Positions 25,264 to 33,598 of a stretch of 45,499 nucleotides of DNA are shown piece after piece. A program made the translations under genes and the position numbers. Source of the stretch: an uncultured Anaeroplasma sp. (GTDB taxonomy: Bacteria; Bacillota_I; Bacilli_A; Acholeplasmatales; Anaeroplasmataceae); the NCBI GenBank assembly GCA_945920825.1, contig CAMEKD010000002.1, forward strand, positions 1 through 45,499, written 5' to 3'. The notes under the pieces were generated by a model that saw nothing but the letters and a program-made list of their open reading frames with translations, was not told the origin of the DNA and did not search any database. Numbering within the stretch: the first letter of the stretch is position 1; every line of letters begins with the position of its first letter.

Positions 25264-25693
25264 TATTTGTCACCTCATTTATTGCCTGTTCAACAGCCTT
25301 CCAAGATAGGGTGGCACACTTAATTCTTGCAGGGAAATCTCTAACGCCCATATAGGCTATAGCCTCACCTAATTCCTCTTCATATTTAGGGTCTTCACCC
25401 TTAACCATATCGAAGAAATCTTGGCATAGTGCTAATGCCTCATCAACCTTTCTTCCTGTAATTACCTCGCTCATGACAGAAGCACTTGAGCAGCAAATGC
25501 TACATCCATGTCCATCATGATGAACCTCTTTTACTATACCATCCTCTACCTTTATTTCTACATTCATATCATCCCCACAGGATGGGTTATTTAAATGTAC
25601 GAAATGATAGTCGTCTGTTCTCTTTAAACCTTTGTTCTTGGGATTTTTATAATTATCCATAATAACGGTTCTATACAAAGTGTTTAAATCCAT
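25250..25693 (-). CDS. sufU: SufU, zinc-dependent sulfur-transfer protein
   Basis: 147 residues with the three conserved cysteines in [16 protein letters not shown] and RIKCATLSW, and the insertion before the third Cys ([18 protein letters not shown]) that separates SufU from IscU. It passes persulfide from SufS to SufB in Gram-positive SUF systems. It lies 11 nt after sufS. Confidence 0.95.
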   Translation of the reverse strand: MDLNTLYRTVIMDNYKNPKNKGLKRTDDYHFVHLNNPSCGDDMNVEIKVEDGIVKEVHHDGHGCSICCSSASVMSEVITGRKVDEALALCQDFFDMVKGEDPKYEEELGEAIAYMGVRDFPARIKCATLSWKAVEQAINEVTNNGNK

Positions 25694-25704
25694 AATACAT
25701 CCTC

Positions 25705-26910
25705 CTAAAACTGTCCAAAGAAATCCTTTGCATCCTTGACAGCTTTAACAAATTCCTTAACATCCTCTTCTGTATTATACAAATAGAAGGACGCTCTTAG
25801 GGTACCAATAGTACCTAAATGACGTGTGATGAGCTGTGCACAGTGATGACCAGCACGTATACATACCTTATCATTATCAAATACAGATGCAGCATCATGT
25901 GGATGAACTCCATCAATATTAAAAGAAATTATTCCTGTCTCACAATCCGGATTATATACTGTAATTCCTGGAATCTTCTTTAATTCCTCTACGGCTAAAT
26001 TCTTTAAATAATATTCATGCTTACCTATATTATCTAAGCCTATAGAATTTAAGTATTCACATGCCCTCGCAAGGCCAATGGCCGATGAAATCATTGGAGT
26101 TCCTGTTTCAAACTTATAAGGTGAATTCTTAAAAGTCATTTCCTGTTCATAAACCGTATCTGCCATATCTCCACCAAATTCCACAGGAGGCATTTTTTCT
26201 AATAATTCCTTTTTACCATATAAAATACCAATTCCTGTAGGACCACATAGCTTATGTCCTGAAAAGGATAGAAAATCACAATCTAAATCCTTAACATCAA
26301 CAACCATATGAGGTACAGATTGTGCACCATCCAAAGAAACAATAGCCCCTACCTCATGGGCAAGCTGAATAATTTCTTTAATTGGGGTGATATAACCCAT
26401 AACATTCGATACATGAGTAATAGCTACAACCTTTGTTTTTTTTGTTAAAACACTTTTGAATGCGTCAACAGTAATTCTTCCATCCTTATCTAATGGAACA
26501 TATTTTAATGTAGCCTTCTTCATCTTACATACATTCATCCAAGGCATATGGCTAGAATGATGCTCTAAAGGAGTTGTAATTACCTCATCTCCTTCTTCAA
26601 TGAAGGACATACCATAGCTTTGTGCTACTAAATTTAAGGATGCACTTGCACCTCTTGTAAATACGATTTCATCAAAGCTTGCATGAATGAATTTTGCAAT
26701 GACCTCTCTTGCTTCTTCGTATAAGTCTGTAGCCTGATAGGATAGTCCATATACACCTCTATGTACATTTACACCTAATCTTCTATAATAATCATCTACT
26801 GCATCAATTACACAATCTGGCTTTAATGCCATTGCAGCAGAATCTAAGTATGCAAGATTTGAATTGCTTCTTAAAACTGGGAAATCATTTCTAATTTTTA
26901 AAATATCCAT
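25705..26910 (-). CDS. sufS: Cysteine desulfurase SufS
   Basis: A 401-residue type II PLP cysteine desulfurase. PLP lysine in SFSGHKLCGPTGIG; active cysteine in RAGHHCAQLITRHLG, in the short loop typical of type II enzymes. It supplies sulfur for Fe-S assembly and works with SufU. It lies 2 nt after sufD. Confidence 0.96.
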   Translation of the reverse strand: MDILKIRNDFPVLRSNSNLAYLDSAAMALKPDCVIDAVDDYYRRLGVNVHRGVYGLSYQATDLYEEAREVIAKFIHASFDEIVFTRGASASLNLVAQSYGMSFIEEGDEVITTPLEHHSSHMPWMNVCKMKKATLKYVPLDKDGRITVDAFKSVLTKKTKVVAITHVSNVMGYITPIKEIIQLAHEVGAIVSLDGAQSVPHMVVDVKDLDCDFLSFSGHKLCGPTGIGILYGKKELLEKMPPVEFGGDMADTVYEQEMTFKNSPYKFETGTPMISSAIGLARACEYLNSIGLDNIGKHEYYLKNLAVEELKKIPGITVYNPDCETGIISFNIDGVHPHDAASVFDNDKVCIRAGHHCAQLITRHLGTIGTLRASFYLYNTEEDVKEFVKAVKDAKDFFGQF

Positions 26911-26912
26911 AG

Positions 26913-27704
26913 TTATTCCCCTATTCTTGCCATAATCTCTTTTTCCATGGATTCCTTTAATTCCTCGTTTGGAATGGAATCAATAAATGGACGTACAATA
27001 CCCTCTAAAATAAGCAAGAAAGCTTGCTTCTTGGTTAATCCTCTACTCATTAAATAGAATAAATCCTCATCACTCATTTTACCAATGGATGCACCATGAT
27101 TTGCGAAGCAATCATATTCATCAATTAATAAAATAGGCTTTGCTGTAATAGAGGATATATTATCCATTACAACACCACGAGATAGCTGAGCACATTTTGA
27201 TTTGGACATACCCTTATCAATTTTACCTGTAGTATCAAACACTAGATTTGACCCATTCATCGCAACACCAACATTCTTGATGTTCGAATATGTAGATGGA
27301 TACTTATGATCAATTCTTTGTGTATATATAGAGGATACCTCTGTTAAAATACTTAGGTTTTCTACATTTGCTTGTGCATTCTCGTTTAATAAATGAATAA
27401 GCAAAGATTCTTCTGTAGCAGAAATAGAAATTTCTACTACATTTAATTCTCCATGAATGTCAAAGCATCTTTTTGATGATTGACTATTTAAAACATAATA
27501 TGTAATGGATGAATCCTTTAAGCCCTCCATATGAATCGTACAATTCTTTGTTTTATCTAGGAATTTTGCATTTATTCCATCTAAAACAACGATATCCATA
27601 TCCTGGTCAATAATATAGATTTCATCCTTTGTATCTTTAATATAATATTTCTTATCCTCTGCTTGACCCAACGCAGAGATTAGAACTAATTCTTGATTTG
27701 CCAT
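26913..27704 (-). CDS. sufD: SufD-like scaffold subunit, short form
   Basis: A 263-residue SufB/SufD-family protein. The C-terminal half has [41 protein letters not shown], which is diagnostic, including the conserved His in NHGASIG. It is much shorter than Bacillus SufD (about 437): the N-terminal helical domain is missing and only the beta-helix and C-terminal helices remain. The reading frame is intact and overlaps sufC by 1 nt, so this is a compact version rather than a broken gene. Confidence 0.9.
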   Translation of the reverse strand: MANQELVLISALGQAEDKKYYIKDTKDEIYIIDQDMDIVVLDGINAKFLDKTKNCTIHMEGLKDSSITYYVLNSQSSKRCFDIHGELNVVEISISATEESLLIHLLNENAQANVENLSILTEVSSIYTQRIDHKYPSTYSNIKNVGVAMNGSNLVFDTTGKIDKGMSKSKCAQLSRGVVMDNISSITAKPILLIDEYDCFANHGASIGKMSDEDLFYLMSRGLTKKQAFLLILEGIVRPFIDSIPNEELKESMEKEIMARIGE

Positions 27705-28531
27705 TATGCTTTTTTGCTGGTATTTCTAGCGCAGGAGCCAAGAAGTACATGGGTCTTTTTCTCTTCTTCCTCTCCAAAATCCTCAATACCAAGCTCTTCT
27801 TTTACCCAGTCATAGCCTTCTGCATCAATCTTAGAAATTAGCTCTGGTCCACCAGTTTTTACAATTCTACCATGAATCATAATATGAACGTAATCTGGCT
27901 TAATATAGTCTAATAATCTTTCATAATGTGTAATAAGTAAGCATCCAAAGGATTCGTTTACCATGCTATAAACATTCTCACCTACAATACGTAGGGCATC
28001 AACGTCAAGTCCTGAGTCTATTTCATCTAAAATTGCAAATTTTGGCTTTAGCATTTTCATTTGAAGAATTTCATTTCTCTTCTTTTCTCCACCGCTGAAG
28101 CCTTCATTTAAATATCTATGAGCTAAATCGGATGGCATCTTAAGCTCCATACATGCCTTATCATATTCCTTAATGAACTTGAATAAGGATGGATTTACAC
28201 CTGTAGTTGCCTTCATCGCAGCACGAATAAAATCAGAATTTGTAACTCCAGATACCTCTGCTGGATATTGATATGCTAAAAATAATCCCTTTCTAGCACG
28301 CTCATCTACCTGTAGCGGTAATAAATTTTCTCCATTTAATAGGATTTCTCCTCCAGTAATTTGATATTTTGGAGAACCCATTATACATGAGGAAAGTGTA
28401 GATTTACCTGTACCATTTGGTCCCATGATTGCATGAACCTCTCCTGTACGAATGGTTAAATCCACTCCCTTTAAGATTTCTTTTTCCTCAACTCTGGCAC
28501 ATAAGCCCTTAATTTCTAATACGTCACTCAT
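27704..28531 (-). CDS. sufC: SufC ATPase
   Basis: A 275-residue ABC-type ATPase of the SufBCD complex. Walker A GPNGTGKST, signature NEGFSGGEKKR, Walker B FAILDEIDSGLD. ADP/ATP cycling drives Fe-S assembly on SufB. A tail of about 25 residues rich in Glu/Lys with one Cys extends past the usual end (IEDFGEEEEKKTHVLLGSC). First gene of sufCDSUB, the Bacillus order. Confidence 0.95.
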   Translation of the reverse strand: MSDVLEIKGLCARVEEKEILKGVDLTIRTGEVHAIMGPNGTGKSTLSSCIMGSPKYQITGGEILLNGENLLPLQVDERARKGLFLAYQYPAEVSGVTNSDFIRAAMKATTGVNPSLFKFIKEYDKACMELKMPSDLAHRYLNEGFSGGEKKRNEILQMKMLKPKFAILDEIDSGLDVDALRIVGENVYSMVNESFGCLLITHYERLLDYIKPDYVHIMIHGRIVKTGGPELISKIDAEGYDWVKEELGIEDFGEEEEKKTHVLLGSCARNTSKKA

Positions 28532-28607
28532 TGCTATACCTGACTTTCTTCAATAAATTTACATAGATAGATTCCTCTACCAAACAAAATATATACATTT
28601 CTAAACG

Positions 28608-28649
28608 TTACAAAATGGAAAAACAAAATCCTGCTTTTCCATTTTGTAA
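28608..28649 (-). terminator. leuS terminator / possible suf leader switch, 15-bp inverted repeat
   Basis: TTACAAAATGGAAAA and its exact reverse complement flank a 12-nt loop (28608-28622 / 28635-28649). Within it a second pairing, ACAAAAT (28641-28647) with ATTTTGT (28623-28629), is followed by UUUU and would act as a terminator 14 nt after leuS. The two folds exclude each other. Simplest reading: leuS terminator. It may also affect read-through into suf. Confidence 0.55.
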
Positions 28650-28662
28650 TCTTACTTATTCT

Positions 28663-31092
28663 TTACTTTATAACAAAATTGATAATCTTCTTAGGAACAA
28701 TAATCTTTTTAACAATCGTATGTCCCTCAAGATATTTTTGAACCTTTTCGCTCTTTAAAGCTAAAGCCTCAAGCTCCTCACTTGTCGCATCAACAGAGGC
28801 TAAAATAGTATCTCTTAGCTTACCATTAACACTTACAGGGTAATTCATAGTTGTATCCACCATTAATGATTCATCATATGTAGGCCAAGCCTCATATGCA
28901 ATCGTATCCTTGTGTCCTAGGGCAGCCCATAATTCCTCACCTAAATGTGGACATACAGGGCTAATTAGCTTTACTAAGCCTTCAAGATATGGAATATATA
29001 GCTTATCTGCCTTATATGCATCATTTACGAATACCATCATTGCAGAAATAGCTGTATTAAAGCCTAATGCTTCGAAATCATCCGTTACCTTTTTTACCAT
29101 CTTATTATAGGATTTCTCTAAGGATTTATCATATTCCTTTGTTTGCTTTGCTACATATTCATCACTACAAATTAAGCGGTAGACTCTTTCTATGAACTTT
29201 CTTGCGCCCTCAACACCATTAGGGTTCCAAGGCTTTGATGCCTCAAGTGGTCCCATGAACATTTCATATAAACGAAGTGTATCTGCACCATAATCTCTAA
29301 CGATATCCGATGGATTGATAACATATTTAGGGAATCTCTTACCCATCTTAATACCATTTTCACCTAAGATCATACCTTGGTGAACGAGCTTTTGGAATGG
29401 TTCCTTTGTAGGAGCAATCCCCTTTTCATAAAGGTATCTATTCCAAATTCTAGAATAAATTAAGTGTCCAACCGCATGTTCTGGTCCACCAATATATAAA
29501 TCCACTGGCATCCAATGCTTTAATAATTCCTTATTGGCAAGCTCTTTATCGTTTTTTGGATCAATGTATCTTAAATAATACCAAGAAGATCCTGCAGAAC
29601 CAGGCATCGTAGATGTTTCTCTTAAGCCCTTAATTCCGTTTTTATCATAATGCTTCCATTCACTAGCATTTTCAAGTGGTGCCTTACCATTTCTACCCTT
29701 GTAATCATCAAGCTCTGGTAATACAAGAGGTAATTCCTCATCCGGTAATACATATACACCATTTTCTGTATGTACTACTGGTACTGGCTCACCCCAATAT
29801 CTTTGACGAGCGAAAATCCATTCGCGGAAGCGGTAATTTGCAACTCTTCTTGCTCTACCCATTTCCTCAAGCTTCTTTGTAATACCCTCTTTGGCATCCA
29901 TAACCGTATAGCCATCAAATTCACAAGAATTGATTAATCTTGCCTCAGGGTTTTCTAAATAATCCTGCTTTTCATAAGCAGATAAACTTACATCCCTACC
30001 AGTAATTACCTGAATCATAGGAATATTATGTGCTACTGCATATTCAAAATCTCTTTGGTCATGGCTTGGTACGGCCATTACAGCACCAGTACCATAGGAT
30101 GCTAATACGAAATCGCCAATGAAAATAGGAACTTCCTTGCCATTTACTGGGTTAATACATGTAACACCCTTTAAAAGGCATCCGGTCTTACCCTTATTTA
30201 ATTCTGTACGGTCAAGCTCACTTTTGCTTGCGGTTTCCTTAATATAGGCATTAACCTCATCCTTGTTTTGGATTCTATCCATTAAATCTTGAACAATTTG
30301 TCCTTCTGGGGCAAGTACCATAAATGTAATACCATAGATCGTTTCAATACATGTTGTAAAGATAGAGAACTTTCCACCACCAACAATATCGAAATCAACC
30401 TCAACACCCATGGACTTACCAATCCAGTTTCTTTGCATTTCCTTTGTGGATTCTGGCCAATCGATTGTATCTAAGCCCTCAAGAAGCTTTTCGGCGAAGG
30501 CAGGCTGATCAATTACCCATTGCTTCATATTCTTACGAACAACAGGGAAGCCTCCTCTTTCACTCTTACCATCGATAACCTCATCATTCGATAATACTGT
30601 GCCTAATTCTTCACACCAGTTCACTGGCATATCGATATATTTTGCATAGCCATCTAAATATAAATTTTTAAAAATCCATTGTGTCCAATGATAGAAGGAT
30701 GGATCCGATGTCGAAATACATTTATCCCAATCATAATCAAAGCCTAATTCCTTAAGCTGCTTAGTAAATGTTTCAATATTCTTTACTGTAAATCCCTCAG
30801 GATGATTACCTGTTTGAATAGCATATTGCTCTGCAGGAAGGCCAAAGGAATCATATCCCATTGGGTGTAATACATTATAGCCCTGCATTCTTTTCATTCT
30901 AGAGATTATATCTGTTGCTGTATATCCCTCAGGATGTCCTGCATGAAGACCAACTCCAGATGGATATGGGAACATATCAAGAGCATAAAATTTTGGCTTA
31001 GAAAAATCCCATACATCTGTTTTGAATGTATGATTCTCCTCCCAATACTTTTGCCACTTCTTTTCAATTTCCAAATGATTGTATTCTTTCAT
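28663..31092 (-). CDS. leuS: Leucyl-tRNA synthetase
   Basis: An 809-residue class I synthetase. HIGH region FPYPSGVGLHAGHPEGYTATD; editing domain (CP1) with GTGAVMAVPSHDQRDFEYA; LeuRS-specific MPGSAGSSWYYLRYIDP and ADTLRLYEMFMGPLE. The KMSKS loop reads KMGKRFPKYVINP, off consensus but keeping both lysines. Full length for a bacterial LeuRS. No T-box leader is visible: only about 110 nt separate it from the upstream terminator. Confidence 0.97.
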   Translation of the reverse strand: MKEYNHLEIEKKWQKYWEENHTFKTDVWDFSKPKFYALDMFPYPSGVGLHAGHPEGYTATDIISRMKRMQGYNVLHPMGYDSFGLPAEQYAIQTGNHPEGFTVKNIETFTKQLKELGFDYDWDKCISTSDPSFYHWTQWIFKNLYLDGYAKYIDMPVNWCEELGTVLSNDEVIDGKSERGGFPVVRKNMKQWVIDQPAFAEKLLEGLDTIDWPESTKEMQRNWIGKSMGVEVDFDIVGGGKFSIFTTCIETIYGITFMVLAPEGQIVQDLMDRIQNKDEVNAYIKETASKSELDRTELNKGKTGCLLKGVTCINPVNGKEVPIFIGDFVLASYGTGAVMAVPSHDQRDFEYAVAHNIPMIQVITGRDVSLSAYEKQDYLENPEARLINSCEFDGYTVMDAKEGITKKLEEMGRARRVANYRFREWIFARQRYWGEPVPVVHTENGVYVLPDEELPLVLPELDDYKGRNGKAPLENASEWKHYDKNGIKGLRETSTMPGSAGSSWYYLRYIDPKNDKELANKELLKHWMPVDLYIGGPEHAVGHLIYSRIWNRYLYEKGIAPTKEPFQKLVHQGMILGENGIKMGKRFPKYVINPSDIVRDYGADTLRLYEMFMGPLEASKPWNPNGVEGARKFIERVYRLICSDEYVAKQTKEYDKSLEKSYNKMVKKVTDDFEALGFNTAISAMMVFVNDAYKADKLYIPYLEGLVKLISPVCPHLGEELWAALGHKDTIAYEAWPTYDESLMVDTTMNYPVSVNGKLRDTILASVDATSEELEALALKSEKVQKYLEGHTIVKKIIVPKKIINFVIK

Positions 31093-31194
31093 ATTAATAC
31101 CTCTCTTCCAAAGGTGCGCATAAACGCTTTTAATATTTTATCACAAACAATTCTATTTTTATAGTAAAATCTGAAAAAACATAGTTACAATTTC

Positions 31195-31222
31195 AAAATA
31201 AAAGAGGGAATTATATTCCCTC
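31195..31222 (-). terminator. Terminator of the walJ-rlmH-cinA operon
   Basis: GAGGGAAT (31204-31211) / ATTCCCTC (31215-31222), loop TAT, followed by TTTTATTTT on the minus strand. Confidence 0.85.
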
Positions 31223-31621
31223 CTACTTCTTTTGGCCTATCATCACTGGTTTTTGAGGGCTTACTTTATGGTTAATAACCGTAAGGACTGTAACACTTAC
31301 TACCAAAAGTAGTCCATATACTATCCAGTATATGACTCTTCCCTCTTGATATTTATCCACATATTTTAAAACATAATATCCTAAAACACCAATGGCAACT
31401 ATAGTTGCATAAATCGCTCCAGTGAATCTTTTAATCTCATAACGATTTAATACCTTAACAAGAAGCAAAATTATATTTAAAAAGCCAAAGGACATCGTCG
31501 CAATTAATGCACCCATAAAAGACCAATATTCCATTTTAAAAAATACCATAAAAAAGATAATGGATGCTAAAAATAATCCCATTAAGGAAAACCATATAAT
31601 ATCTATTATTCTTTTACTCAT
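31223..31621 (-). CDS. Small four-helix membrane protein, unknown
   Basis: 132 residues with four hydrophobic segments (about 9-30, 33-56, 67-88, 95-117) and short charged loops. No motif or family recognised. Its ATG overlaps the cinA stop (ATGA), so it is translated as part of the walJ-rlmH-cinA operon and ends it. Confidence 0.75.
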   Translation of the reverse strand: MSKRIIDIIWFSLMGLFLASIIFFMVFFKMEYWSFMGALIATMSFGFLNIILLLVKVLNRYEIKRFTGAIYATIVAIGVLGYYVLKYVDKYQEGRVIYWIVYGLLLVVSVTVLTVINHKVSPQKPVMIGQKK

Positions 31622-32079
31622 AAAAGCTCATTTAACCTCTTAAACACATAATCTGTTGCAGCTTCTCTTACATTATTTCTACCAATATTTCCAAACTGAA
31701 TTTTTTCGCCAAAAAGTGCTCCATTAATATAAAATCCAAAGCACACTGTGCCCAAAGGAATCAAATCAGATCCCCCAGTAGGCCCTGCAACTCCAGTGAC
31801 GCCAACGCCTATAGAGGCTTCCGTATTTAACGCAACACCATAAGCCATTTCTTTAGCTACCTCTATAGATACCACATCATATTTTTCAATTGTATCAAAG
31901 GATACTCCAAGATATTTATTTTTAGCCTCGTTTGAATAAGTAACAAAGGAGGCATTTAATACCTTAGATGCGTTTGAAACATTGATTATTCTTGCTGCAC
32001 ATAATCCTCCTGTACAGGATTCTGCAAAGGCAATATGATACTTCTTTTCGATTAATTTTAAAACGACCTCTTCTTCCAT
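31618..32079 (-). CDS. pncC: CinA C-terminal domain / nicotinamide-nucleotide amidase
   Basis: 153 residues matching the stand-alone CinA C-terminal domain (PncC). AFAESCTGGLCAARI, GVGVTGVAGPTGGSDLIPLGTVCFGF are its signatures. PncC deamidates NMN in NAD recycling. I start at ATG 32079, where GGGGG lies 5 nt upstream; a TTG 12 nt earlier is inside that ribosome site. Confidence 0.9.
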   Translation of the reverse strand: MEEEVVLKLIEKKYHIAFAESCTGGLCAARIINVSNASKVLNASFVTYSNEAKNKYLGVSFDTIEKYDVVSIEVAKEMAYGVALNTEASIGVGVTGVAGPTGGSDLIPLGTVCFGFYINGALFGEKIQFGNIGRNNVREAATDYVFKRLNELL

Positions 32080-32107
32080 AATTACCCCCAAGGTAATAGC
32101 ATAGCTA

Positions 32108-32587
32108 TTATTTATGATATGTTTCGTTATTATTTATCTTAAACGCTCTATAAATTTGTTCTAATAAAATGACCTGCATGAGCTGATGCGGAAAAGTCAT
32201 TTTAGAAAAGCAAAGCTTATAATCTACTTTATCTAAAACATCCTTAGAAATTCCTAAGGATCCACCAATAATAAAGGATATATTTGCGTTATGATAGGAG
32301 AATATATCAAGCATCTTTTTTGCTAAGTCTATACTCGATAGCATTTCACCCTTTAAATCTAGGGCAATCTTATAGGAATTCGAAGGTAAAACCTTTAAAA
32401 TTCTTTCTCCTTCCTTATTCTTAATTGCCTCAATTTCCTTATCACTTGGAGAATCATTAATTGCCTCATCAGAAACCTTTAAGAATTCAACCTTTGTGTA
32501 TTTGCCTAATCTTTTTGTATATTCCTTAATCGCATCAATCAAATACTTTTCTTTGATATTTCCAACACTTACAATATATATTTTCAT
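32108..32587 (-). CDS. rlmH: 23S rRNA pseudouridine-1915 N3-methyltransferase RlmH
   Basis: 159 residues. MKIYIVSVGNIKEKYLIDAIKEYTKRL, SFIIGGSLGIS and SKMTFPHQLMQVILLEQIYRAFKINNNETYHK are the near-invariant RlmH motifs (SPOUT fold with C-terminal YH). Its ATG overlaps the walJ stop. Confidence 0.97.
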   Translation of the reverse strand: MKIYIVSVGNIKEKYLIDAIKEYTKRLGKYTKVEFLKVSDEAINDSPSDKEIEAIKNKEGERILKVLPSNSYKIALDLKGEMLSSIDLAKKMLDIFSYHNANISFIIGGSLGISKDVLDKVDYKLCFSKMTFPHQLMQVILLEQIYRAFKINNNETYHK

Positions 32588-33423
32588 ATTTCATAATCCC
32601 CGCTAAAGAATGGCTTTAAAATACCAAATTTTACATTCGATGTATCAATACCAAAATCATTAAATACCTTTTCTCTTGTAAGCTCAATAATCTCCGTTAA
32701 ATTACATTCCTTTGATACATGAGCATGTAAAATAAGCTTAGTCTTATTTCCAATAACATTACATAGGGTAATCATAGAATCCTCATTCGACATATGGCCA
32801 TGGTCCCCTAAAACTCGAATTTTTAAGGAATATGGTCTTTCCGAATGCATTAATATTTCAGGATCGTGATTCGATTCTAATATATATGCCTCAGCATTTG
32901 CTATTTCTTGATAAATTGCCTGATGAACATAGCCAGTATCTGTAATATAAACAAGCTTTTTCTCATCGTTATAGAAGGAAAAGCCAATACATTCCTTTGC
33001 ATCGTGAAATAAAGGTAAAACCTGAATCTTTAAATCTTTTTCAATATAGAAAGGATATAGCATAGAATTTGCTAATCTTTCGATTAATATTAATGAGCCA
33101 TTCTTCTTTTTCTCCTCAAGTAAGGCTAAGATTTTTTCCTTACCTGGTCTATTAAACATTTCAATAACTCCATAGTAGGTACCTAAGGACATATAGATTT
33201 TTAAATGGCATTCCTTAAGCATTTGAGGTAATGCTCTTATATGATCTAAATGCTCATGAGTTATAAATAAACAGGCTATATCGCCTAAGGTTAGGCCATA
33301 TCTAGAAAGATTATCTAGAATTTGCTTCCTAGTAATTCCTGCATCAATCAATATATTTATACCCTTTGTTCTAAGTAAAGTACAGTTCCCATCAGAACCA
33401 CTAGAAAACACGCTAAATTCCAT
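32584..33423 (-). CDS. walJ: Metallo-beta-lactamase-fold hydrolase, WalJ/YycJ-like
   Basis: 279 residues. FSSGSDGNCTLLRT and the metal motif FITHEHLDHIRAL are typical of the WalJ/YycJ group, a probable 5'-3' exonuclease linked to DNA repair or cell-wall control in Bacillus. Later ligands lie in ITDTGYVHQ, LESNHDP and LGDHGHMSNED. In Bacillus walJ is near rlmH too, though walRK is absent here. TATAAT at 33445-33450 gives a very short leader with GGTGGAGG as ribosome site. Confidence 0.88.
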   Translation of the reverse strand: MEFSVFSSGSDGNCTLLRTKGINILIDAGITRKQILDNLSRYGLTLGDIACLFITHEHLDHIRALPQMLKECHLKIYMSLGTYYGVIEMFNRPGKEKILALLEEKKKNGSLILIERLANSMLYPFYIEKDLKIQVLPLFHDAKECIGFSFYNDEKKLVYITDTGYVHQAIYQEIANAEAYILESNHDPEILMHSERPYSLKIRVLGDHGHMSNEDSMITLCNVIGNKTKLILHAHVSKECNLTEIIELTREKVFNDFGIDTSNVKFGILKPFFSGDYEI

Positions 33424-33528
33424 ATTCTACCTCCACCGGAGGACATTATAACATAACTATTCTTTTCTTAAAAGAAAAAGAAATGAAAATGTCTATTATT
33501 TTTATCCATTTTCAATTTTATAATTTCG

Positions 33529-33557
33529 TTGCATTTTAAATCCATAAATGATATGAT
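33529..33557 (+). promoter_or_regulatory. Promoter of the giant lipoprotein pair
   Basis: TTGCAT (33529-33534), 17-nt spacer, TATGAT (33552-33557). AAAGGAG at 33587 precedes the start codon. Confidence 0.65.
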
Positions 33558-33598
33558 ATTATTTGCATTAGTTTAATTTTTTAGATAAAGGAGTATGA

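Noticed and set aside
31093-31190. T-box leader for leuS
   Set aside because: The gap is too short and lacks the T-box sequence and terminator pair.
33430-33442. CCTCC/GGAGG hairpin hiding the walJ ribosome site
   Set aside because: TATAAT lies 3 nt upstream, so transcription should begin within the palindrome and the 5' arm would not be in the RNA.
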